From Phaeotremella fagi (lineage: Eukaryota; Basidiomycota; Tremellomycetes; Tremellales; Phaeotremellaceae): a stretch of 64,000 nt of DNA. Below, piece by piece: positions 34,242 through 45,704 of this stretch (the stretch's first letter is position 1; every line of letters begins with the position of its first letter). The notes below the pieces were generated by a model. That model was not told where the DNA came from. It ran no database searches and worked only from the letters and a program-made list of their open reading frames with translations. The stretch is from the NCBI GenBank assembly GCA_001599715.1, contig BCHU01000013.1:558001-622000 (forward strand), written 5' to 3'. A program made the position numbers and the translations under genes.

Positions 34242-34819
34242 CTTGGGGTGATGTTTAGTGGGTGATTAGATGGGATAGGGGGACGTTGATGTCTGAGTTT
34301 GTGGTAGGAGTGTTAATGAAAGTAGAAGTAGAAATAGATGAGTGTTGATGTTGATTAGTCTTCCTTCCTTCTCTTTCTTTCTGTCAACTTTTTTTCGACA
34401 GCAAATGATGAGCCTGACATCCGGATGGAGCGTTGTGCATAACATTACGTAAGTCTTCTTTCACCCATTTCAATTACCGCTTTAGGTAATTCCTACTGTC
34501 CGCCACATCACCAGAGGGATTCTTGACTGTACTAACCTTACTTTCTTCCTCTTATTAACAACAAATATATACTATATTATTCTTATTATCAACCATTAAA
34601 ACTACATATTCATCTTATCCATATCATCGCAATAACACCACACTCAACACTACACACTTATCCTCGCCCATCCTCCATTCAACTCCCATCTCCAACTGAA
34701 AACAACCAACTCCTCAACCCAATTCACATAAAACCCCTTCTCACAACTCCCTCCGCGTCCCATTCTTCTATACTTTGCAAACACAACACACATCAACTCC
34801 ACTACACAACCCATTCAAC
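34242..34819. promoter_or_regulatory. Divergent promoter region between MGE1 and the regulator gene
   Basis: 578 bp shared by two divergent genes. The side near 34820 is a C-rich leader with CATCC and CAACTCC runs. No gene seen. Confidence 0.45.
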
Positions 34820-36655
34820 ATGTCAACAGATTCACCTCTATCATTAGAGGAGCCCGTCTCAGCTGTCGATGCAACCAACACAGCAGGAACTGAACCCATG
34901 ATCGACCCCGAATTAATGGATTTACCACCCCCACCCCATCTCCATCGATCAGAGGAATCAAATTCAAACGGTAACGACAACCTCGCAGACGATAAAACAG
35001 GTGTCGCAGATAATTTAGATCCAGACGCAGAACCGATAATGAGTATAACCGCTTCGATCGCTTCAGCACCCAATCCTCATCATACAGATTTCTCTTATTT
35101 ACCTTTCAACACCGATGAAGGTATAGATCTGGAAGCTATAGATTTAACTGGTGATGATATCGGTCCTGGAAGTCCAACTGCTAAAGTTATGCGTGCTATC
35201 GCTCCACCCAACGCTACACAGGTTACACCCCAATGGCCAGCTGTGAGTTGTATTCTCTTTTCATCCCTCTCTTTCGCCAACAACAACAATGCCACCCCCA
35301 TATCTTATCTCTTATATGGTGGCAGTGCCGCTCCTATGCATCACTTCTTTCTTATCTTTATCTGATTATGATTACTTTTTACTGACTATGAATTGCTATT
35401 TCTTCATCTATCAATAGCCCCCACCCAACGCAAGTGTCAACCTTTACATCGGTAGGTTTGATTATCTTAGTCATCTCGGAGATACGGCGTTTTGAATATT
35501 ACCATATAAAACTTTTATTGCTTTTGCTAACATTCATCCTTTAGGTCGTGCATTACTTTCAAACGGTAACGACAACTGGCCTCTGGTGAGTACGGATGGA
35601 TGCATGAAGAACTCGTCGTGCGAATCAAACTGACGAACGTTTGCTTCCTTTCCTCCTCTTGCCACCCATCACTTTTCCACGTTCACTTCCCCCCCGTCGT
35701 CCCACAGAAACCCAACGACATCGTCTCCTGGATTCGAAAACACTATCCTTCCGAATGGGATGGAGATGAAGGAAGATGTTCAGCCCATCGTGTCAGAACT
35801 TATCTCGCTCGTAAAGGTGCCGACATGTATTACGAAAAGCTCAATCAAGGTTGTATCGCTGGTTGGAGAATTCGTCAAAACCATTTATGGAGATTTGATA
35901 ACGGTGGTTTCCAAGGTAGAGGGATGAAACAAGAAGAAGCCATTGCTCAAGCTCAAAAAGAAAACGAATTAGCTATAACTGCTGCTCACAAAGTTGCAGC
36001 AGCAGCAGCGTTAGCTCAAGGTCATCCAGGAGTTAGAGTGATGTTATCACAAGGTGGTGTGACTCAAGAAGTATCACCTTCAGCTGCAAAGAGACAAAAG
36101 ACTAAAGGTGGCATGTCATCATCTAGAAAGAAGAACGATAAGAGAAAGATCGAAGATGAACATGATCAAGATTCACTTGGTTTAGTAGGTGGATTAGGTG
36201 GAGAACAAGATCCAAGTCAAAGTTATTATCAAGCGACTGAACAACATAATCCACATGATCACTATCAAACCAACGCTTATTCACACATGGATCCCAACGT
36301 TTCAGTCGACGCAATAAATCCGTTACTCGACGGAGGCGATCACACGGTCGACATCAACATGGTTCATCAAGCTATCGCAGCAGCCAACGCCAATGCCAAC
36401 GCCAACGCGAACAACGCAGGTGGTAACGCAGGTAGCAGTGGTGGTCAAATCGACGAATTGGAAATGGGAATGCAGATCCCTATCGAAATGCAAATGCATG
36501 ATAACGGGGGTGACGAAGTTGACGATGGGAGAGGTTACGAAAGTAGGGAATACGGTTATGGCCATTCGACAAGTTATCCTCCACAGGGTAACGATCAATA
36601 TCAATCAACTGAAAATTCAGCTTACGGTTATACTGGATATCAAGCTGGGCAGTAG
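34820..36655 (+). CDS. Putative nuclear regulator with an uncharacterised globular domain
   Basis: 481 residues in four exons (34820-35242, 35418-35451, 35545-35585, 35708-36655), introns of 175, 93 and 122 nt, two tiny exons of 34 and 41 nt. The N-terminal 150 residues are acidic and Ser/Pro-rich, like an activation region. The conserved-looking core is assembled across introns: GRALLSNGNDNWPL, KPNDIVSWIRKHYPSEWDGD, EGRCSAHRVRTYLARKGADM and GWRIRQNHLWRFDNG. It is rich in aromatic and basic residues and could be a winged-helix-like DNA-binding fold, which is inference. A basic stretch (AAKRQKTKGG, RKKNDKRKIE) resembles a nuclear localisation signal. The C-terminus is Asn/Ala/Gln-rich. Start MSTDSPLS chosen; an in-frame ATG lies 45 bp upstream. 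Confidence 0.7.
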
Positions 36656-37283
36656 GTTGATTAACAGAAAGATTGTGATAAAAACAAAGGAATTATTTCG
36701 TGAATCCATACCAAAAGTCAAGGGATTCAAATATAAAACACGGGTCGATGTCGAGTTTGTACAAAGATTTCCTCTTCCTTCTCTTTTTCTTCTACTCCAT
36801 ACCATTTTCTACTTTTTGGCCCTTATTGAAAATTTTCGTCCTTCCCTCTCTTCTCTTCTATAGTTCTTTTCTGTCCATGTCGAAGTATTTTTTTTTTCAT
36901 GTAGGTTTGATTTGATTAGATAAAACACAAATGATTATGAATTATCGGTTCTACTTTCCCAAATGGTATTTTATTCCCTCTATCGAAACTGGGATCCTGT
37001 CAGATTGAATAGTTGTCGGATACGATGAGATCTGACATTATTATTGCAAGACATTCCTGTTCAACGGTTGGGTTATTGAATTTAATTGTTGATTGTTCTC
37101 TGTTCGTGCGATTCCAGCAATCCTGAGAAGAAAGGGAAACGATATATAATATGCATGTATATCTGAAGTATTGTATGTCCGTATAGGAAAAATGAAATGA
37201 TTTTAACAAGGGCAAAGATGAACACACGGCAAAACTACAAATGAACCAATGTAACACCGACAACAATATCAAACACACAAATC
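36656..37283. other. Convergent intergenic region before DOT1
   Basis: Holds the 3' UTRs of two convergent genes; T-rich with a CTTCTCTTCT tract at about 36765-36860. No gene seen. Confidence 0.5.
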
Positions 37284-39634
37284 CTAAACCCTCTTCCTTG
37301 GTCCATTCAAATCCTCAATAAATTTCTTGACCATGCGACGATCAATGGTTTGGATATAGTAATTCCCAGAATCACCTTTCCAAGATACCCAACCCTGGTT
37401 ATAAGTTTGTGTAGAAGATGAAAGCAAAGCAGAGAACGATCCGTACTAAATTATTGATTTTCATCAGTACCAGCGCTACTTGATTGATACATGTGACTCA
37501 CGTTATTCTCCTTCAACCTGAATCCATCCGGAACGAACGGTTTCAAACTAACGATCTTGGCGCCTTCTTTGAGATCCAGGAATAAATTCGTTAGATCATG
37601 ATTAAGACTCGATGGGAAGACTTCGTTATTAACGAGCTGAATCGGGGTCAGTGTCAACACCTCATCAACAAACTATAGACTCACAACGACATCAGCCTCT
37701 TTCAATCTTTTAGCAACTTCCGAATGATTTCTGAAATCCCCTTCGTAGGTTCCTACATCTAGATTACCTTTGACACCCCACATTGCCCAGCGACGATTGA
37801 CTTCTGCGACTTGTAATCTAGCGCATTTTGCGGGTATCGGTAACAGTTCAAATCCGTAGCTAGAGATTTCTTAGATTTTGAACGTCCTTTAGGTATTCAA
37901 AGTTGACCTACCTTCGACAACCTGCTTGCAATGCCACTTGGAGAACACAATTCCCAACCCCACTTCCTAGGTCTACAAATACTGAATCTGGATTTAATTT
38001 AGTCTGTTCAATTATTTTCGTCATGAAACTAAGTACGACGAGGAAAGACATGTCAGTTGAATCATAGGACTATTTCGGTTGACCCACTTATGTCTCAATT
38101 CTCCATAAGCATCTTCCTTTTCAGAAATAGCACTAGCGACCTCATCAGAATGTTTCGGATGATGCTAAAGATATAAAGTCAGATGACAACATATTGAAAC
38201 CAATAACTCCAGAACCCACCTCAAGTTCATGATGATAAGGACCAACGACCCTATTATAAGCCTGTTCATGTATCGTATCAACCAAATCTGACCAATCATG
38301 TCTATCCATCCCCCTCCCAGATTCATCTAACCATTTACCAACTAAACCCGACTCGATAATCTTTGAAAAACAACTATTGAATCGTTCCATAGCTTTCAGG
38401 AAACCTGGACCATCTTTTTTATTTCTAGCCAATGATTTTTCAATTTGACGAGCGATGGTTTCTGTTTCCGTTGTTGTTGCTGTTTCTAGATCTTCTTGTT
38501 GGGGACTTGGGGAGATCGAGCTGGTGGGATCCGGGGGTGGTGTTGCTAATACTGGATAGGGTGATTGAAGTCTTGAAATTGGTTTTAAAAGGTTTGTTCG
38601 GGAGGGATCAGAGAATTCACCGAAGATGTGAGCATGACTTGGTGGGATGTAATCTATGATCGGGTGAGTGCAGTTTCATTTGAATATAATCGCGTCGACT
38701 CACGCTTGACGATAGTCTTGATAGCCCTAAACAGCTCGTCCACTGGGGCATACTCCCTAGTAGAATTAGGTTTGAGCAGGATGAACCTAAAGAGATGAGT
38801 ATTTTTTCAAGCGACGGAAATTCAAACTTACTTCTCACGACATCCAGGAGCAGGATATTGAAGATGAACAAAAGGCAAAGGTTCTTTCTTGATGAAATCG
38901 TCTTGGGGGAAATCTAACCAAAATCAGCCTCTATTGACAACCATCCGATAAAAACAAAAAAAACCAGGATACCTACAAGCTTCATATTTATCCAACAATT
39001 TACCATCCCGACCTCTAACCAACGATTCACAATCCTCAAAAGCCCCAAAACCACGCTTCCACTCCCCCCGATAATCGACTTTATCAAGACAGAAAACGTC
39101 TCTCCCAACGGTTTCGTTAACGTCCGTGACGGATCGACGGTTACCGTTTCGATGACGTTTCCCACCCAACGATGAACCGAAGATCTCATTCAGATCTTCG
39201 TCGTCAGAGGTCTCACTCTCACTCTCGCTCTCTGGTAAAACTCTTTCAATGGTATCTGATTTTTTAGAAGTCAATTTCGGTTTTTTGTTAGGTGAATTCG
39301 GAGTTGGATTTCTTGATTTCGAAGAGTAATTGGTTGATGAGGATGAAAGATGACTGGGTTTGAGATTTGGTTTTGATAGAGATGAAGATGATTGAGGTTT
39401 ATGTGATGAATGAAATGATTTCGAATGGTATGAGGAAGACGAAGTTGATGATTTGATATCCTTAGATTTATCCCTTTCTTGAGATCGTTCCTTATCAGAT
39501 TTAACTGCATTATTCGATATCGAACTTGATGATGGTTTACTACCAGGTAAAACAGGTTTTTTGATCGTCACACGAGAGACTGTTGGTCCTTTTGATGAAG
39601 ATGAGATTGGGTTGTCTCCGAAAAACGATAACAT
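37284..39634 (-). CDS. DOT1: Histone H3 lysine-79 methyltransferase Dot1
   Basis: Nine exons (38977-39634, 38832-38913, 38704-38786, 38220-38653, 38088-38164, 37912-38028, 37685-37859, 37502-37636, 37284-37445); 640 residues. The catalytic module is unmistakable: [50 protein letters not shown] (SAM-binding motif I), [14 protein letters not shown], then [33 protein letters not shown] and a closing [17 protein letters not shown]. The N-terminal 150 residues are Ser/Lys-rich and basic, which in Dot1 proteins contacts nucleosomes. Dot1 methylates H3K79 in telomeric silencing and the DNA-damage checkpoint. It lies just upstream, in transcription, of nothing on its own strand until 37284; the PHD-finger gene follows on the same strand beyond its start. 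Confidence 0.95.
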
Positions 39635-40070
39635 TCGATGTAGGTTGATATTAGTTTTATAGATTTACGTCGTCGGTGATTCGATTCTGTTGGGAGGAGA
39701 TGTATCACGATGAATTGCAAGGTATAAATGAATGATAGGCCGATGATTGATATTGATGATTTAAATTTAGATGGTTGTTGTTGATGAAAAAAGTCTCGTA
39801 CTATTCTTAAAAGTTTTAACAGATTCATTGCCACCTCGGTCGGTCTATTTAAATGGTAACAAAGGAGATTTTACACTCTGAACATAAATTCATGATACGT
39901 TGCATCAAGTCATATATCATTTATCATTCACCTATTCTATTCACCATCCATCCACACCACCTCAACCCAATCATATATCCTCGTATAATATAAAATCATT
40001 GAAAAAAACAGCAGAAAAAGTAGAAGAAACAGACAAAAAACACTATTCACAACGTAACGCAAAACCTCTT
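39635..40070. other. Intergenic region between the PHD gene and DOT1
   Basis: 436 bp containing the DOT1 promoter and the 3' UTR of the PHD-finger gene. AT-rich; no gene seen. Confidence 0.5.
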
Positions 40071-42913
40071 CTACTCCTCCTCCTCCCCATCACCTTCAGG
40101 CATACCCAAACCCAAACCCGATCTAGCAGAACTACTTCTGATCGATGACAACTTGTTACCACTCAAACTACGTCTGTGGCCATGACCAAAAGGCGAAGGT
40201 GAGACTGGATGAGCACCTAATAAACCATGAGTCCATCTGGCTGAGGTCGAAGGTGAACCAAGTAAACCACCGTCAGTGTGTGGAACGTTGTTTGAACCTT
40301 TATTCAATTCTTTGAAGAAATCGTTACGTGGTAGAATCGATTCTGAGAAACTGGGGTTGAAACTACCCGATTTGGATCTTAGTGGTGTTTGACCGTCTAT
40401 CAACATTCCACCTAGGTTTGAGGTTATTCTCGATCGACCACCTAATGGTGTGAGAGAGAATAACGAAGGTTGACCGAAATTGAAATCGATATGTCGTGAT
40501 GGGGTGGAGGTAACGTCGAAAGGTGCATCATCGATTCTAGGTGTAGAGAATCTATCAGGTCTCGATGGTGCAGGTGTAGATGGAGGTCCATCATCATTGA
40601 ACGTCCAGATATCACCACCATAAGATAAAACTCTGGACCGTTGGGGTCGACCTGGTGAAGCTGGTGTTCTACCCATTGGAGTTCTTGTGATCAAGTTGTT
40701 CGAGGTTGACGCAAACATTGGTGAAGGCGCTAAAGCGACGTTGGCTAAGTCACCTTTGAAAGCTGATCGTTCATCAGATTGAACAAAGTGGGGTCGAGGT
40801 GTACCATGAGCAGGTGTAGTCAACATGTGTTGAGTTTCACAACCAGCACACCACCATTGTGAACCGATCGTAGTTTCATCTTCGATACCACAACAAACAA
40901 TGTGATGCCATGTTTTACACGAAGCACATGAAATCATTGATCCCATAGCTGTAGTTGTTGGATTACCGCAGAGACAAGCAACGACTCCAGCAGGGATAGC
41001 CGGTAGTGATCGATTTCGAATACTAATGAGTAGAGCTGATTTAGCGTCTGCTGAAGCAGAGTTGTATGTCGGTGAAATACGTCTGATTGAAGATTCACTA
41101 GCAGACGACGAGATCAAATGAGAATAACTCTTTCCTTTACCCTTTCCAGAAGGTCGTACAGTGAAAGCGTCCTCGTTGTCTGACCCATCATCACTAGAAG
41201 TTTCAAGATACCTCTTCAACAAAGTAGCACGTTCGTGAATTTCTTTTTTAACTCTTTCCTTCCTAACCCCACCAGCCAAAGACCAAGGAGCAAGTGTATC
41301 AGGCCAACTAGGTTTAACAGTGAGTTTAGAAGAACTGGCAACAGGTCTCTGACTCCATTCTTCATCTTCATCGAATCTAGTTTCTTCAATCATTTCAGTT
41401 ACACCTTTTAATTCGGATTCCAAGAATTTGATAGCGTAATCCTTTCGAACTGCTACTCTACCAAAACCTTCTACACGAGTTGAAATCATTGGTTCCGAGG
41501 ATTTGGCATTTTCAGCAAAAGCTTGAAGTCTTTGATTGAATTTATATTCTTTGACCTCTGGGGTGTCAGCGTCTTCATCGGCAAGAACGTCATGAGTCAT
41601 TGTTGGAGTTCGTAAATGAACCATATCGGGTGACGAAGGTGTTGATTGGGCTCTACCACCGTTCTCTAACCAGGCGACTTCACTCTGTAAGACATCGTCG
41701 GTAGATAAGGATGCTAAACCTGTAACAGATGTTGATAAAGCTGGTACAGTCGTGGTTCTTGGTGAAAGACGAACTTCCTCAGCAACAGGTTCGACGTCTG
41801 CTTGTTCGATTCCTACCAGACCGAGTTTCCTACCTTCCTCTTGATTACGAGTGACAACGACACCTCGACGTCTGGTAACAGGACCTTCGGTTTGTGTCAC
41901 AACCTCCATCTTGGTTTCAATAACCTGTTGAAGATGAGTTGGAAGACTAATGACAGAAACCTCTCGACCTGTAGAAGGAGGAGTTGGAAGTTGAGATTGT
42001 TGAGAACCACCTCTGATTCTTTCCTCCTCCATTTTGATTCTCTTTGAAGGTCCACTTGCACTTCCATCATCATGGTTATGTTTGTTACTATTTTTCTTTG
42101 GAGTTTTATAAGATTTAGCGGTGGATGGTGGAGTCTGCCTGGCGTTCTTTTCTCTTTTACGTTTAGTTCCGACTTCGGTTTTTTCTGGCGTAGAATTATT
42201 CCAAGTCGAGGAAGTTGTTACTGGGTAATATTGAGGGATCGTCGATTCAAACGTCCTCGACAGAGAGGTAGTGGTGAGCAGTGGTTGAGCTTGGGATTGA
42301 GAACCGTCATACATGACTTGATGATTATACTGGTCACCGAATTTATTACGATAAGAGGGTCCCACCGAGTAGGGATCGTAATCAGTTGAACCGTTTGAAG
42401 TTGGATAGTAAGTCATTCCTTGAGCGAGATGGTTGTATCTTTGAACAGGAATTTGCATGGGTTGAAGATGGGAACCTGAGAGACTTGGATAAGGGGTGTG
42501 ATAGGCTGGAGCTTGACCTGGTAGAATGATCGATTGACCAATAGAATAAGGAGATGATTGAGCGTGGGAATCAGCTTGAGAAAGGTGAGAATAGGTTGGG
42601 GAGGGTACAGCGAGATGATCATTCATAAGACTAGATTTGGGGTTAGCTGAGAAAAGATCCATGGAGACGATAAAACTCACTTTTCCTTATCCCTCCGTAA
42701 GCTTCCCATACCACCTAAAGAAGGAGTCCATTCCGTTAACAACTCCTGACCGTGAGAAGGATGAAGTGAAGTTTGTTGATTTGATTCATACATGACACCA
42801 CCAACTACCATTTCGATTTGTTTTTCTATTTCTGGTTCTTTATCAATTGGATCGGAAGTGAAAATTGATGAAAAGTCTGATAAGGGTGGGAAGGGTTCAG
42901 GGGTTAGTATCAT
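40071..42913 (-). CDS. PHD-finger protein
   Basis: 930 residues in two exons (42681-42913, 40071-42630). The intron 42631-42680 needs the acceptor AAATCTAG, just past a CTAAC branch site; the nearer CTCAG breaks the frame. A single PHD finger lies at about residues 628-680: ACLCGNPTTTAMGSMISCAS with CKTWHHIVCCGIEDE and WWCAGC, giving Cys4-His-Cys3 ligands; it is followed by phosphorylation-rich SP/TP repeats. PHD fingers read histone tails, often H3K4 methylation; which state is read here is unknown. The N-terminal half is Gln/Ser/Pro-rich with a basic stretch (GTKRKREKNARQ, TPKKNSNKHNH) suggesting nuclear localisation. Start MILTPEPFPPLSDF at 42913; the frame continues upstream but loses conserved character. 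Confidence 0.85.
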
Positions 42914-45704
42914 GATGATATGGGTCGGATGAGATGTGGATAATGAACGATGGAGTTGGGATGAGACGGATGAGAGAGTGATGATGTCTTTGTTGGAGAT
43001 CTGACAGAGGTCGATCTTTGATAGGAGTGAGACAGAAGATCTGTCCAGCCTCTCATGGGAAAGGTAATAGGGGTAGAGAATGAATGAGAACTTGGTCAAG
43101 GAGGCTTGGGATGTGGATGAGATTACAACTATCGTCCCCGATAGAAGAATGGGGTAGGTTATCGGACAGGGAGAGAAGAGGGTAAGGTGTGATAGAAAAA
43201 AGATTTTTCTTGAAAAAAAGAGAGTTACTCACAGAAACGTTTCACTAGGAAATCCAGGTTTACTTCGATTGATTGACCTTAAATCCAAGAGATCTGAGGT
43301 TGGGTCGAGGAATTGATCGTAACCGTTTCAAATGAAATGAAATGCAGTGCAGTGCAGTATCTAACTGGTGTTGCAGCGATGACCAAATGGAAGTATAGAA
43401 CTGATTGAATTGACCAAGTGACTTGAAAGAACGATAAAAAGATGGAATGATGCGAATAGGGTTGAAATGAGGATAACAGGATAATGAAATGAGGATTGTA
43501 TCACCGGGTGTCCGTTTTAACCTTTTTACCTGAAATTGGCTGATAGAGATAGATCCAGATATATCTTTTGAAATGAAATATCGATAAAGATATTATTGAT
43601 GATGGTGATATCAATCAAGACGATCACTACGATATGTGGAGTAGATAGATAGGATAGGATAGGGGTTGTGTATAGCACAAGTGTATAGTGTATATAGAAC
43701 CACCGTACCTAAGGAGAAGAGCAAGGGGATAGTAAGAGAGGAAGGTAAGAACTTTAACAAAGGTTAGGGTTCAATTCTGGAATTTATTATAGAAATAATT
43801 CTATCGTAGCAAGGCCTTAGCAGCTAGACGATCCAAGAAGAATATACAGAAGGGAAAGAACGCTAATCTAGGGGGGCAATGAATTTATCTATCAATTGAA
43901 CGGGGAGAAATTATATAGCAAGGTAAGGATTTTAAGCTCTAACTTCAACTTATCAAATAAATAATTTAAACAATATGGGCTTTTTTTACACAATTGCTCG
44001 CTACGTAGAGGGCTTAGAGGGGTAGGGGTGTGGGAGGGTCAGAAGTACCAATTGAACAAAGAAAAACTAATACCTCTTTACCGCCTGGTACGGAATGGCG
44101 CAAGGTACAGACATATAATGGATTTACAGGATAAATTTCATGGGAAGAGAATAAAGATAGAAGGTGTAAGGATTTTCACCTTAACGTTACGTTGTTTCTG
44201 GGCTTATCCGACGGTATCTTTTGTACAAAGTTGTTCGATTTACAGTAGGAATACAGGGATTCAATGGAGGAGATGGGTCCAATTTTTTTTTTTCTTTTTG
44301 ATGTGAATTGTTGAAGGGTGAAAATTAAGGGCTACCTTTTTTTTTCCTTTAAGTTAACTTAACGTTAAAAAAAATGTTGGAATTCTTGTCGATCATTCAG
44401 TTAGCTGACAGTGATGAACCCCTGCTTTATCTTAGGTGTGGCTACGAGTGAAAAGCTTTTGTCTAAACGTTCATCATTCCAGTATAGCAAATACCTTTCG
44501 TTGAAATTCAAGTGATATCAACTCTCTTGACTAATCTCAATGTCATGTCTTTCTTTCGATACGATCGCTATTTCAAATTCTCATTGCGTACGACAGTGAG
44601 ATTATTAATAGATTTAACGATAGCAACATCCATATCGTATCGCAATTACGACGTTCTTGCCAAATGTCCAACGGGGGGATCAACAGCTGAAATCTGAAAA
44701 TCGTTATCCCCACTTCTCCTTCTGAGCTATACTTCTCCTACATCCCATCCATCCACTCACTCCTCCTCCTCCTCCTCCTCCTCCTCCTCCTCCTCACCAC
44801 CACCATCCCCAGTAGTAGTTGCATCTACATGCATGACTCCCACTTCAATTCCTCCCAACTCCCACTCCCAATCTCCCAACCCAACCTCTACGCGTCAGGG
44901 TCGCGTTCCAACTAATCCTTCGCGTTCCTCTCCATCATATAAGATCTAAACCTTATTTTCCTACGCGTTCCATGGTTAAACGTGGCACTGTCTAAGTGGC
45001 ACCGGGCATGAATGATGGCGAGGACTTTATACCAACCAGTAAAAAAACCTCAGTAACTACCATGTACTTCTAACTCCATCAACATCAAGTAAATCTACAA
45101 GCTTTGACCACCATCTATAAAGAGGTGATATCTTAAAACAAAGATATTCCTCGGGTCTGCTTTTCGATATCAGAGTCGGAAATAGATACTTGTACAGTAC
45201 GCCCGTTACTTATCAGTGTAACTCATCCACACCATCAGGAATCAATTAACCCAACCCAACCCTCTCCACAGGAATATCTCTCTGCAATCAATGAAAGAAG
45301 ACGAAAAAAAGTTCTTGATTTATGTGTAAACTCATTCAGTCAAGAATTCCACGAAAAAATTTACGGTAAACCCAAAAATCCAAACCCTGAGATCAAATTT
45401 CTAGTTAAAATCGTCGCTCCACAGAAAAAGAAATTCTAACCCTTGAGTTAGAAATTGTTTCATCACTCGATTATATAATGTTTCGGTTCTTTATTTCCAT
45501 CGAATCACTTGACTTACTGCAGCGTCATGATTTGAATATCAATTGAATAGCTTACCGAATAATAGATGTTAAATTGTCGTACGAAGTTTCTCCGATTATG
45601 AGTAATGTGTATCTGCATAAATCTTCTATACAGTACTGTACTTGTACATAGTCGTAGACATAATCATGAATTCATCAAAAGTCGTCTTTACTTCTCATAC
45701 CAAA
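42914..45704. other. 2.8 kb intergenic region
   Basis: Separates the PHD gene and the MDM31 stop. Contains a TCC microsatellite (own entry), poly-T/poly-A tracts at about 44281-44375, and GATAGATA-like repeats near 43640-43700. Small frames (44.0-44.3 kb and others) lack protein-like character. Part is probably a long leader of the PHD gene. Confidence 0.45.
44761..44795. repeat. (TCC)n trinucleotide microsatellite
   Basis: About 35 bp of uninterrupted TCC repeats in non-coding sequence, followed by CACCACCACC. Confidence 0.95.

Noticed and set aside
37284..42913. DOT1 and PHD gene as a functional chromatin cluster
   Set aside because: Adjacency of two same-strand chromatin genes is expected by chance in a compact genome; no shared promoter.
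42914..43099. 62-residue N-terminal extension of the PHD protein
   Set aside because: In-frame but Ser/His/Leu-rich with no conserved character; MILTPEPFPPL preferred.
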